DNA of 6,496 nucleotides, from contig JAFDCT010000140.1 of the NCBI GenBank assembly GCA_019312695.1, positions 1 to 6,496 on the forward strand, given 5' to 3'. This document shows, piece after piece, positions 1-6,370 of this stretch (positions are counted from its first letter, which is position 1; each line of letters starts with the position of its first letter). Under the pieces are notes generated by a model that had not been told where the DNA came from, did no database searches, and saw only the letters and a list, made by a program, of their open reading frames with translations. The position numbers and the translations under genes are program-made. The DNA comes from Deltaproteobacteria bacterium (lineage in GTDB: Bacteria > Desulfobacterota > Desulfobulbia > Desulfobulbales > BM004).

Positions 1-153
1 GAGTGCAATGGAGACAAAAAGATTGCCGGAACTTGTGTCTGTGACATGGAATGGCGCGGTACCCAGAAAGATGAGGAATGGGTTGACTGTCAGTGTACTG
101 AAGAGGAAACCTGCCCCGTGTGCCAGGGAACAGGGTATGTGTCAGCTGATTAG
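1..153 (+). CDS. C-terminal part of a small Cys-rich, putative zinc-binding protein (5' partial)
   Basis: An open frame enters from the left edge and ends at TAG (151-153), leaving 50 visible residues. There are seven cysteines: C2, the pair C12/C14 (CVC), the pair C30/C32 (CQC), and C38/C41 in CPVCQGTGY. The last motif resembles the CxxCxGxG repeats of DnaJ-type zinc fingers, and the paired CxC and CxxC spacing suggests metal binding. The spacing does not match a complete DnaJ zinc domain, so I do not assign it to that family. The segment between is acidic (KDEEW, TEEET). The start codon lies outside the window, so full length and any further domain are unknown. It converges on the minus-strand exporter operon and is not part of it. 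Function unrecognised; it is probably a real gene because the frame is rich in ordered Cys motifs. Confidence 0.6.
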   Translation, partial: ECNGDKKIAGTCVCDMEWRGTQKDEEWVDCQCTEEETCPVCQGTGYVSAD

Positions 154-163
154 CAAAACAGTC

Positions 164-198
164 GCCTGACAACTTTTAGCATTTTAGGATGCTCAGGC
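164..198. terminator. Imperfect hairpin between convergent genes, possible weak terminator
   Basis: GCCTGA (164-169) pairs with TCAGGC (193-198), and inside it AGCAT (178-182) pairs with ATGCT (189-193) around a 6-nt loop. The 9 or so unpaired bases on the left arm make it imperfect, and the two stems share base 193. Read on the minus strand, which is downstream of the permease gene, the hairpin is followed by a short TTTT (157-154 region). There is no comparable T-run on the plus side. The position between two converging genes fits a terminator, but the short T-tract makes the call weak. The remainder of 154-270 shows nothing else I can support. Confidence 0.3.
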
Positions 199-270
199 AA
201 ATCGAATCTAGTGTTGTTCAGCTGGATAGAGTGGAGAGTTGTCTTGCTGCATAGGGTGAAGGTTTTTTGT

Positions 271-1962
271 TCATAAGCCTGATGTTTCCAGTTTTTTGAT
301 GCCTGTTCTGACGAAAAAAAGAGCCAGAAACAAAGAAAGGGCAATAGAGGATAGTGCCCAGCCGACAAGTGTCAGCAGATCATTAGTGGGCATGACATCG
401 TTTCGCAACCAGCCCCGCATTACCCGATAGACAGGAGAGCCTCCAAGAAAAATTATTGCCATTTCAAAAGCTATGGCTGTAAAAAGAAAAAGGATGGCGC
501 CCATCCCACCCAGGGCGGCAGCCCTGTTTTCAGCTTTGAAGTCAGCATAGATTGCTCCAAATCCCAGCGCCATGGCCAGAACCGTCCAGGTGATGACCAA
601 ACCGGTCACAATGGAAATCCACCACATGGGGCCCTCGATATTAAGCAGGCGGTTTGATACAGCAAGCAGGATCAGAGCCAGGGCGGTGAAAGGCAAAACA
701 TAAAAGAGATACTTGTGCAGGATATAACGCCCGGCGGAAAGGGGTGATGACATAATAATATAAAAGGAACCACCTTCCGCGCCTATGGAGGGGTAGACAA
801 AACGGGCCGCCAAAGAGGCTACGACAAAGCCGGTCAAGCCAATATTGAGAAATGATATAAGATTGATGACATACTCTTCGGCAAACATGGAACGGTCCAC
901 CGGCAGCACCTTGAAGTTATACAGGTAGACAACGACCAGGGCTGCAATCATAAAGAGTTGGGACCATTCAGCTGAATCCCTTAAAAAAAGTTTAGCCTCT
1001 TTACGGAATATCCACTGCATTGAGCTGCAGCGGTATTTCACCCTGCTGAAAAATCTTCGGTAACCTCCAAAGGATTCCTGTGATTTTGTTACACCGGAAA
1101 GAAACCAGCTTTCCATGGCCCATTCCCCAAGAAAAAAAAGAGCTATTGGAGTGACAATGAGCAGTCCGGCAAGCAGGAAGTCAATTTCCCGGTCCAGAAG
1201 ATAATAGGAAAGCATGTTTGAAGCCCAGGCAGCAGGGATATACGGTGCCGCCGGCGTTGCCAGGGAAGAAAGATAGTCAATGAAGTGACCATATTTATCC
1301 GGATTGACCAGGTCCTCTGGCCGCAAGAGCCTGAATATAATATAAATGAAAATGCCGAAGCATATTGAAAGGTAAAGGATGATATCCTTGGTACGTTTGG
1401 CAGGAAAAAGATTGACCAGCAGGACTGTCAAACCCATGCCAAAGGTCGTTGCTACGGCTGCAGTTGTGAGTATTGCCAGCAGCATGAGCGGCCAGTACAT
1501 AATACCCGCCTCAAAAACAGCACCATAACCCGCAAAAATAGGAATTGAGAAAACAACCATCATCCATGAGGTGTAGATTGAGGTCGTAACGTAGCGCATG
1601 AAGAAAATTTCAGAATTTGTCACCGGGGCGGCAAAGATTATTTCATTGTCCTGTGAAAGGAACAGGGTTGATACTGCAGAGACCATGCAGGAAAAGACAA
1701 GCATGGCAAACATGGTTATCCAGGCCATCTGGAATATCTTCAGACTGAGAATGATGCCAAGCTCGTTCTGACTATGAAAATAGGTGACAACCTTTACAAC
1801 TATCTGATACAGAACAAGGCAGACTGTCAGACTGAAGACCAGGATACCGAGTGTTCGGAATGGTACCTTGTTTTTAGGAAAAAATCTGTTTTTGGTGGTA
1901 AAGAGAAAGGGTTGCAGGAGTGTTCGGCCTTTACTTGACATCATTTCAGAAAAATACTTCAT
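271..1962 (-). CDS. ABC-2 type exporter permease, 12 predicted membrane segments (fused double unit)
   Basis: Inner-membrane subunit of an ABC exporter, 563 residues. About 12 hydrophobic segments are visible, near residues 36-60, 75-103, 129-149, 155-187, 195-214, 262-282, 335-350, 366-390, 416-436, 447-471, 484-507 and 529-553. They fall into two groups of six, split by a charged stretch (about 285-333). Each half has a similar loop after its second helix: SQDNEIIFAAPVTNSEIFF (103-121) and GAEGGSFYIIMSSPLSAGRY (394-413). This suggests two ABC-2 type units fused in one chain. It resembles the family annotated as putative ABC exporters (ABC_tran_2) from memory; no search was done. ATG at 1962 lies 4 bp after the ATPase stop, with only a weak GAGTG upstream. 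Met7 and Met8 are alternative starts. Translational coupling to the ATPase gene is likely. Substrate unknown. Confidence 0.88.
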   Translation of the reverse strand: MKYFSEMMSSKGRTLLQPFLFTTKNRFFPKNKVPFRTLGILVFSLTVCLVLYQIVVKVVTYFHSQNELGIILSLKIFQMAWITMFAMLVFSCMVSAVSTLFLSQDNEIIFAAPVTNSEIFFMRYVTTSIYTSWMMVVFSIPIFAGYGAVFEAGIMYWPLMLLAILTTAAVATTFGMGLTVLLVNLFPAKRTKDIILYLSICFGIFIYIIFRLLRPEDLVNPDKYGHFIDYLSSLATPAAPYIPAAWASNMLSYYLLDREIDFLLAGLLIVTPIALFFLGEWAMESWFLSGVTKSQESFGGYRRFFSRVKYRCSSMQWIFRKEAKLFLRDSAEWSQLFMIAALVVVYLYNFKVLPVDRSMFAEEYVINLISFLNIGLTGFVVASLAARFVYPSIGAEGGSFYIIMSSPLSAGRYILHKYLFYVLPFTALALILLAVSNRLLNIEGPMWWISIVTGLVITWTVLAMALGFGAIYADFKAENRAAALGGMGAILFLFTAIAFEMAIIFLGGSPVYRVMRGWLRNDVMPTNDLLTLVGWALSSIALSLFLALFFVRTGIKKLETSGL

Positions 1963-1966
1963 GAAT

Positions 1967-2788
1967 TCACTCGGATCGCAGGGCTGCGATTACGTCCTGG
2001 AGCTCATAGGCCCCGGTAAGTTCCAGAAAAATCTCTTCAAGGTCTGAATGTTCCAGCCTGGCTTCACGCTGCAGATCCTGCAGGTTGCCCAGAACCCGGA
2101 GACCACCGTTCAAGATAATTCCGATCCGGTCGCACAGTTCTTCGGCGATTTCCAGAGAATGGGTTGAAAGGAAAATAGAGGCGCCGGTGGCAGCATGTCT
2201 CCTGAACAATTCTTTCACTATTCGGGCACTTTTGGGGTCAAGGCCTACCATTGGCTCATCCACAACGATCAGGGGAGGCTCAAGCATAAAGATACTGGAG
2301 ATGATCAGTTTCTGCCGCATGCCGTGTGAATAACTCTCTATGAGATGGTGCTGCCAGTTTTCAAGGTCAAAGAGTTTCAGATAATGATTGGTATTGCGGG
2401 CAAATGCTTCTGGTTCGAGGTCATAGAGACTCGCTATAAACTGGAGAAACTCAAATCCGGTGAGTTTTTCGAACAGGTAAGGGCGGTCTGGTATATAACC
2501 TGTTTCCTGTTTGCACTGCCGTGGTTCTTGCGCCAGGTTGTGATCATTAATAAAAATCTGTCCGTTATCGGGTTTTAAAAGGCCGGCGATCATTTTGATA
2601 GTGGTTGTTTTACCTGCTCCATTGGGACCCAGAAAGCCAAAGATCTCACCCCGCTGGACTTTAAGGCTTATATTGTCAACTGCAGTGAACCTGCCGAATT
2701 TTTTGGTCAGATTGTCAATCACAAGTATATGGCCAGTCACCTGGGCGGCAGACAATGTCTTATTAATGGTGTTAGTTCTTTTAACCAT
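1967..2788 (-). CDS. ABC exporter ATP-binding subunit
   Basis: Cytoplasmic ATPase, 273 residues, expected to drive the permease encoded immediately downstream. The nucleotide-binding motifs occur in the right order: Walker A GPNGAGKT (54-61), a Q-loop region GYIPDRP (97-103) with Asp101 where Gln or Glu is usual, a signature YSHGMRQ (153-159) in place of LSGGQ, Walker B LIVVDEP (173-179), D-loop GLDP (182-185) and H-loop His210 in STH. The YSHGM signature is common in ABC-2 exporter ATPases, so the enzyme is expected to be active. The typical ABC fold begins near residue 21 (ILVIDNLTKKFG). The first 20 residues are an unusual polar extension, so a later start (for example GTG at Val17) is possible, although no good ribosome-binding site supports either choice. 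The gene starts 3 bp after the transglutaminase stop and ends 4 bp before the permease start. Confidence 0.93.
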   Translation of the reverse strand: MVKRTNTINKTLSAAQVTGHILVIDNLTKKFGRFTAVDNISLKVQRGEIFGFLGPNGAGKTTTIKMIAGLLKPDNGQIFINDHNLAQEPRQCKQETGYIPDRPYLFEKLTGFEFLQFIASLYDLEPEAFARNTNHYLKLFDLENWQHHLIESYSHGMRQKLIISSIFMLEPPLIVVDEPMVGLDPKSARIVKELFRRHAATGASIFLSTHSLEIAEELCDRIGIILNGGLRVLGNLQDLQREARLEHSDLEEIFLELTGAYELQDVIAALRSE

Positions 2789-2791
2789 GAT

Positions 2792-4246
2792 CTAATTTTG
2801 CTTATCGTCAATAATTTCTATCTGCAACTTACCCAGCAAGGCTGCAATTCTAACCTGTTCACTTGTCTCGCCCTCAACAAATTTAATATGGCTCAGATCA
2901 GCTGGAAACTGATTTTTTGTTGTATCAACTGAATACCACCTCTTGTCAAGGCAGACCTCGTTCCAGGCATGATAGTAAAATGCTTCTTCATAAAATGTCA
3001 CTCCGGCAACTACCCGGGTGGGGATACCCACATTTCTTGCAAGAGCAGCAAAAAGTGCGGCATGCTCATTGCAGTCTCCTATCTTTGTACTCAACGTAGT
3101 AAGGGCATCCGGAATGCCAAGAACCGGCCTCTTTTCAAGGTTATTATAGACCCAGCCGGATAATATCTTGACACGTTCATGATCAGTGGCTGCGCCACCG
3201 GTTTCCTTCTGGGCCAGATCGGTAATGAGTGAATTTTTTGTCTGGATGTAAGGTGTTGAAGCAAGTTCTTCTGTAAAGTTTTGACAGGCAGCTGCAACAG
3301 AAGCAGGAAGCTGCTCCAACTGTATTGTCAGGATATCACCTTCAAGTTTCTGGCGGTCTTTATCCAGATCGAAATCAGTATCGGCCGGCAAAGTCAAACG
3401 ATAACGAATTTCCCTGCGTCCGGTGAGATCGAGGTCGCCACCACGTAAAGGAATTGAGACGCTGCTTAGAATTTCCTTGCCCTTTACCTTGATATCAGTA
3501 GCTTTGAATTCCGGCTCAGCTATAAATAAAAAACCGGCCGGAGACTCTTCTTTGATGACTTTACCTTCATCATTGAGCCAGCTGTTTATCCGCACTCCTG
3601 AAAATGTTTCAACAAAATGATGCAGGTTGTGAACACGGTCTTTGATGAGAATTTTCTCGCGGCCCTTGTATTCCATGACCGTGTCCTTTCCAGAAAGGGA
3701 AATAGGGTCAAAATAGGGTATTTTAAACTTATCTCCAGGTTCCAGGCCCTGTTTAAGGAGATAATAACGGTTATTTGTCGAAAGGTAAGGCGGATTTTGC
3801 AGCCTGATGGAGTTGAAAATCGTTTCCTTGCCTGTTGTCAGGGAGAAATGTATTTCCTGGCCAACAACGTTTCCCTCAGCATTCATCTTGTAAAAAGGGG
3901 AGGTAAAGTGAAAGTTGAAATCCCTTAACCGCATTCCCGGACTCAGGCTTGCCTTGATCCTCATGTCAACAAGATGTGATTCATTCAGTATATTCAAGTA
4001 GAGGAAGGCATCCTGGTAAAGTACATAGCCATCTGAACCTGATGCGGTCAGCCTGTTCTTCACATAGCCGATCCTTTCATTCTGGAAGTATATGCCGGCG
4101 AAGCTTTCTTCGCGACTACGCTTAATGATCTGCTCTTCACGGATATCAATACTTTTGATAAAATAGTCACGCTTTAGCAGTGCACCAAACAGAACTATCC
4201 AGAGAATAATAAAAAAAAACCGGAATGTATTTCTGGGGAAATTCAA
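2792..4246 (-). CDS. Membrane-anchored transglutaminase-like cysteine protein
   Basis: 484 residues. One hydrophobic helix lies at about 10-24, preceded by Arg5 and Arg9 and without a clear signal peptidase site, so it is probably an uncleaved anchor with the rest in the periplasm. Residues about 50-330 are mixed, probably beta-rich and unassigned. A transglutaminase-like domain follows at about 355-455. Its probable triad is Cys392 in IGDCNEHAALF, His426 in YYHAWNEV and Asp441 in WYSVDTT, in the order and context usual for the bacterial family. Members act as cysteine proteases, amidases or crosslinking enzymes; the substrate here is unknown. The start is TTG: no ATG, GTG or TTG lies upstream in frame before a TGA at 4304-4306, and a TAGGA ribosome-binding site sits 5 nt before it. 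A T9 run encodes Phe10-12. The gene heads a set with the ABC ATPase and permease (3- and 4-bp gaps). Confidence 0.88.
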   Translation of the reverse strand: MNFPRNTFRFFFIILWIVLFGALLKRDYFIKSIDIREEQIIKRSREESFAGIYFQNERIGYVKNRLTASGSDGYVLYQDAFLYLNILNESHLVDMRIKASLSPGMRLRDFNFHFTSPFYKMNAEGNVVGQEIHFSLTTGKETIFNSIRLQNPPYLSTNNRYYLLKQGLEPGDKFKIPYFDPISLSGKDTVMEYKGREKILIKDRVHNLHHFVETFSGVRINSWLNDEGKVIKEESPAGFLFIAEPEFKATDIKVKGKEILSSVSIPLRGGDLDLTGRREIRYRLTLPADTDFDLDKDRQKLEGDILTIQLEQLPASVAAACQNFTEELASTPYIQTKNSLITDLAQKETGGAATDHERVKILSGWVYNNLEKRPVLGIPDALTTLSTKIGDCNEHAALFAALARNVGIPTRVVAGVTFYEEAFYYHAWNEVCLDKRWYSVDTTKNQFPADLSHIKFVEGETSEQVRIAALLGKLQIEIIDDKQN

Positions 4247-4251
4247 TGATA

Positions 4252-4256
4252 TCCTA
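4252..4256 (-). promoter_or_regulatory. Ribosome-binding site that supports a TTG start
   Basis: On the minus strand TAGGA ends 5 nt before TTG (4246-4244). A nearby ATG (4260-4258) is out of frame and opens only a five-codon reading frame ending in TGA. The site therefore favours TTG as the true start of the transglutaminase-like gene. Confidence 0.55.
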
Positions 4257-4294
4257 CCATTAAACTGAAATCGAACAACGGAAACCAGGTGGTA

Positions 4295-4322
4295 AATAAA
4301 TAATCATTTTCCGGCTTGTCAG
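4295..4322 (-). promoter_or_regulatory. Candidate sigma-70-like promoter for the transglutaminase/ABC operon
   Basis: On the minus strand CTGACA (4322-4317; five of six bases of TTGACA) is followed after 16 bp by TTTATT (4300-4295; four of six bases of TATAAT). A transcript would start near 4288, giving a leader of about 40 nt. The box lies in the only sizeable gap of the minus-strand block, where a new promoter would be expected. A short inverted repeat GTCA-GCAAT-TGAC (4319-4331) overlaps the -35 box and could be an operator, but four-base arms occur often by chance. The call rests on consensus matching alone. Confidence 0.3.
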
Positions 4323-4374
4323 CAATTGACTGTAAAAGAGTTTTTATCTGCGCCTGCGGCGACATTGCAATCCG

Positions 4375-5307
4375 TTAACCTACGATCCAGACAGCGGTAT
4401 CCACACTCATGGCTACCACTTTTTCAGTTACACTGCCGAAAACGCCTTTGACTATTTCTTTATCACGGCGCCCCATAACGATTGTGCCAAAATCATCAAT
4501 TAAAGCCTGGCGCACAATCTGACGGCTCGGATGCAATCCTTTTTTTGTTTCAAGGCGGTGGATGCGTTTAGCAGGAAATCCACTGTCTATAAGCATCTGC
4601 TTAGGTGCAAGAAAATAGAGATCACTGTCAGCACAGTTTTTTTGACACCAATCAGAAGGCAGGAAATGTTCACAAAAACCTGCGCTGAGATCCTGTTTCT
4701 GAGCAAACATGGCGGCAGAGTGAAAAAGAGTTATTTCAGCGTAAGGGTTGCCTTTTAACATATAGCAGAGATGATCAACAGCCTGCAGGGTGAAGTGGGA
4801 GCCGTCCACAGGTACAAGGAATTTCCGGGAGTTTACCTGGCCATCGACAATCCAGATGGGCACATCATGGCATTTTTCAAACATGGTGCTGGAAACACTG
4901 CCCATGATTAATTCTTCAAGCTTGGAGACACCTCGCCGTCCGATGACCAGGGCATCAAACATTCCTTTCCTGGCGATGCGGAGGACCTCGGCAGCAGGGT
5001 TGGTGGTGGAGATTTTAATCTCAGTGGTAACCTGATCCGGTTTGATACCGTTTCGTCCCAGCCTGTCAACCGCACTGTTAAGAAATCTTCTGGACGCTGC
5101 GAAACGTTTTTGTTCTTCCGGGCGCAGCGTACTCATTAATTCCTTTTCGTTAAGCCACTCGCGGGCGGTTTCAGGAGGATTACAGGTAACGACGGAAAGA
5201 AGGTGCAGGTGAATATCATCAAGATGGGCAAAAAGTTGTTCCAAGTAATGCAGGGTGTTGGAACTGTATACTGAACCATCAACGGCAATGAGCAGTTTTT
5301 TTTCCAT
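4375..5307 (-). CDS. Tandem-domain universal stress protein (UspA family)
   Basis: Cytoplasmic stress protein of 310 residues with two Usp domains, about 1-155 and 160-310, each roughly the size of a single UspA protein. Domain 1 starts with LLIAVDGS (5-12) and has the complete ATP-binding pattern G-x2-G-x9-G-S: Gly123, Gly126, Gly136, Ser137. Domain 2 starts with FLVPVDGS (163-170), but its pattern is altered: Gly279, Asp282 in place of the second Gly, then Gly291-Ser292 after 8 residues. Nucleotide binding is therefore likely in domain 1 and uncertain in domain 2. Domain 2 also has a Cys-rich insertion, C212-x8-C221-x3-C225. Two-domain Usp proteins are common and their exact roles are mostly unknown. 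The gene begins inside the end of the aminomutase gene (29-bp overlap), so translational coupling is likely. Confidence 0.93.
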   Translation of the reverse strand: MEKKLLIAVDGSVYSSNTLHYLEQLFAHLDDIHLHLLSVVTCNPPETAREWLNEKELMSTLRPEEQKRFAASRRFLNSAVDRLGRNGIKPDQVTTEIKISTTNPAAEVLRIARKGMFDALVIGRRGVSKLEELIMGSVSSTMFEKCHDVPIWIVDGQVNSRKFLVPVDGSHFTLQAVDHLCYMLKGNPYAEITLFHSAAMFAQKQDLSAGFCEHFLPSDWCQKNCADSDLYFLAPKQMLIDSGFPAKRIHRLETKKGLHPSRQIVRQALIDDFGTIVMGRRDKEIVKGVFGSVTEKVVAMSVDTAVWIVG

Positions 5308-6370
5308 GGACGAGCCTCATTTCTTTTTTATCACTGGGATTATCATAGGTACAGGTTATACCGCAATAATTTTGGAAAACAAGCTGGTCGCCTATATGTT
5401 CGATATAATTCGGCAGCAGCGGTATTTTGCCGCCGCCGCCCGGGGCGTCAACCGCAAAAGTGGGAACCGCCATGCCGGATACGTGCCCTATCAGGTGCTG
5501 CATGATTTCTAACCCCTTTTCAACTGGCACACGAAAATGATTTGTACCTTTTGTCATGTCAGTCTGGAAAAGATAGTAAGGTTTAACGCGTATTCGCAAG
5601 AGTTTATAGAGCAGTTCTTTGATAATTTCAGGATCGTCGTTGATGCCCTTAAGCAGGACGGTTTGGCTGCCAAGGGGGATGCCGGCATCAGCAAGACGTT
5701 TGCAGGCTGTTGCTGCTTCTGGCGTTATTTCGGCGGGGTGGTTGAAGTGGGTATTGATATAGACCGGATGGTATTGTTTAATCATTGCAGCAAGTTTTTT
5801 TGTAACCCGCATAGGCAGGGTACAGGGTACTCGGCTGCCGATCCTGATAATTTCGACATGTTTTATGGCTCGCAGGCTTGCAAGAATATAATCAAGTCTG
5901 TCGTCATCCATTAGTAATGGGTCGCCGCCTGAAACCAGAACATCTTTGACAGTCGTGGTCTCCTTAATATAATTGATGCCGGCTTTGATGGTTTCGAGGC
6001 TGACATGCATTGCACGGGTCCCCACTTTGCGTTTCCTTGTACAGAAGCGGCAGTAAACAGCACATTGATTATGGACAAGAAATAGGACACGGTCTGGATA
6101 CTTGTGCACCAGGTTGGGCACCGGGCTCAAATTCTCTTCGTTTAAAGGGTCATCCATGCCGTCAGTGTCATAAAATTCCAGCCGGTCCGGGACAACCTGA
6201 CGCCATAAGGCATCGCCTGGTTGTTTAATGAGGCTGAGATAATAGGGATTTATACGCATAGGATAAATGTCTATCACCCTGTCAATATCTCCCGGGGGTG
6301 TTGGAAAGTGGGCTGGGAGTTGTTCGGCTTTTGAGATACTTTTCTGAAGAAGGGTTTTCCAGCGGTTCAT
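5279..6370 (-). CDS. kamA: Lysine 2,3-aminomutase family radical SAM enzyme
   Basis: Cytoplasmic, PLP-dependent radical SAM aminomutase of 363 residues. The 4Fe-4S/SAM motif is C103-x3-C107-x2-C110, followed by Arg112 and a basic run (RKRK) as in KamA. SGGDPL (147-152) is the Gly-rich SAM-contact motif. The PLP lysine is Lys315 in DAPGGGGK. By comparison with clostridial KamA, Asp271 (QTDMTKG) and Asp308 (DAPGG) correspond to the aspartates that bind the lysine substrate. EF-P-modifying EpmB proteins, as I recall them, lack this DAPGGGGK form, so conversion of L-lysine to beta-lysine is the better guess. The protein is shorter than clostridial KamA (about 416 residues) because the C-terminal tail ends soon after TYDNP. 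ATG at 6370 is the only plausible start: an in-frame TAA lies at 6403-6401. No clear ribosome-binding site is visible. Relatives acting on glutamate or another amino acid are not excluded. Confidence 0.88.
   Translation of the reverse strand: MNRWKTLLQKSISKAEQLPAHFPTPPGDIDRVIDIYPMRINPYYLSLIKQPGDALWRQVVPDRLEFYDTDGMDDPLNEENLSPVPNLVHKYPDRVLFLVHNQCAVYCRFCTRKRKVGTRAMHVSLETIKAGINYIKETTTVKDVLVSGGDPLLMDDDRLDYILASLRAIKHVEIIRIGSRVPCTLPMRVTKKLAAMIKQYHPVYINTHFNHPAEITPEAATACKRLADAGIPLGSQTVLLKGINDDPEIIKELLYKLLRIRVKPYYLFQTDMTKGTNHFRVPVEKGLEIMQHLIGHVSGMAVPTFAVDAPGGGGKIPLLPNYIEHIGDQLVFQNYCGITCTYDNPSDKKEMRLVHGKKTAHCR
5315..5319 (-). promoter_or_regulatory. Ribosome-binding site for the Usp gene, inside kamA
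   Basis: On the minus strand TGAGG ends 7 nt before the ATG at 5307-5305. It lies inside the coding sequence of the upstream aminomutase, about 12 codons before that gene's stop. It supports this ATG as the Usp start and a real overlap of the two genes. Confidence 0.55.

Larger units (their letters stand above)
4247..4374. other. 128-bp gap between usp and the transglutaminase operon
   Basis: The gap separates the stop of the Usp gene (TAA, 4377-4375) from the TTG start at 4246. It holds the candidate promoter and ribosome-binding site listed separately. Just after the Usp stop there is a small GC-rich hairpin, CGCC-GCA-GGCG (about 4352-4362, extendable with a bulge). It is not followed by a T-run on either strand, so I do not call it an intrinsic terminator. 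Read-through from usp into the downstream operon remains possible. Confidence 0.5.

Noticed and set aside
150..368. 72-aa minus-strand open frame over the end of the permease gene
   Set aside because: It overlaps the permease C-terminus in another frame and the convergent intergenic region; its sequence shows no domain and the permease frame explains the coding signal.
2085..2795. Several plus-strand open frames (66-82 aa) opposite the ABC ATPase
   Set aside because: They are antisense to the Walker A, signature and Walker B regions and are explained by the reverse complement of those codons.
3617..3928. 103-aa plus-strand open frame inside the transglutaminase-like gene
   Set aside because: Antisense to a coherent 484-residue protein; no recognisable domain or ribosome-binding site.
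4350..4364. GC-rich hairpin after the Usp stop as an intrinsic terminator
   Set aside because: The stem is only 4 bp (6 with a bulge) and no T-run follows on either strand.
5537..5914. 125-aa plus-strand open frame inside kamA
   Set aside because: It is antisense to well-conserved aminomutase motifs, including SGGDPL, and has a biased composition typical of a shadow frame.
5279..6370. EpmB (EF-P lysine aminomutase) as identity of the radical SAM enzyme
   Set aside because: The DAPGGGGK motif with Asp308 and Asp271 fits KamA better, and no EF-P gene is seen; not fully excluded.
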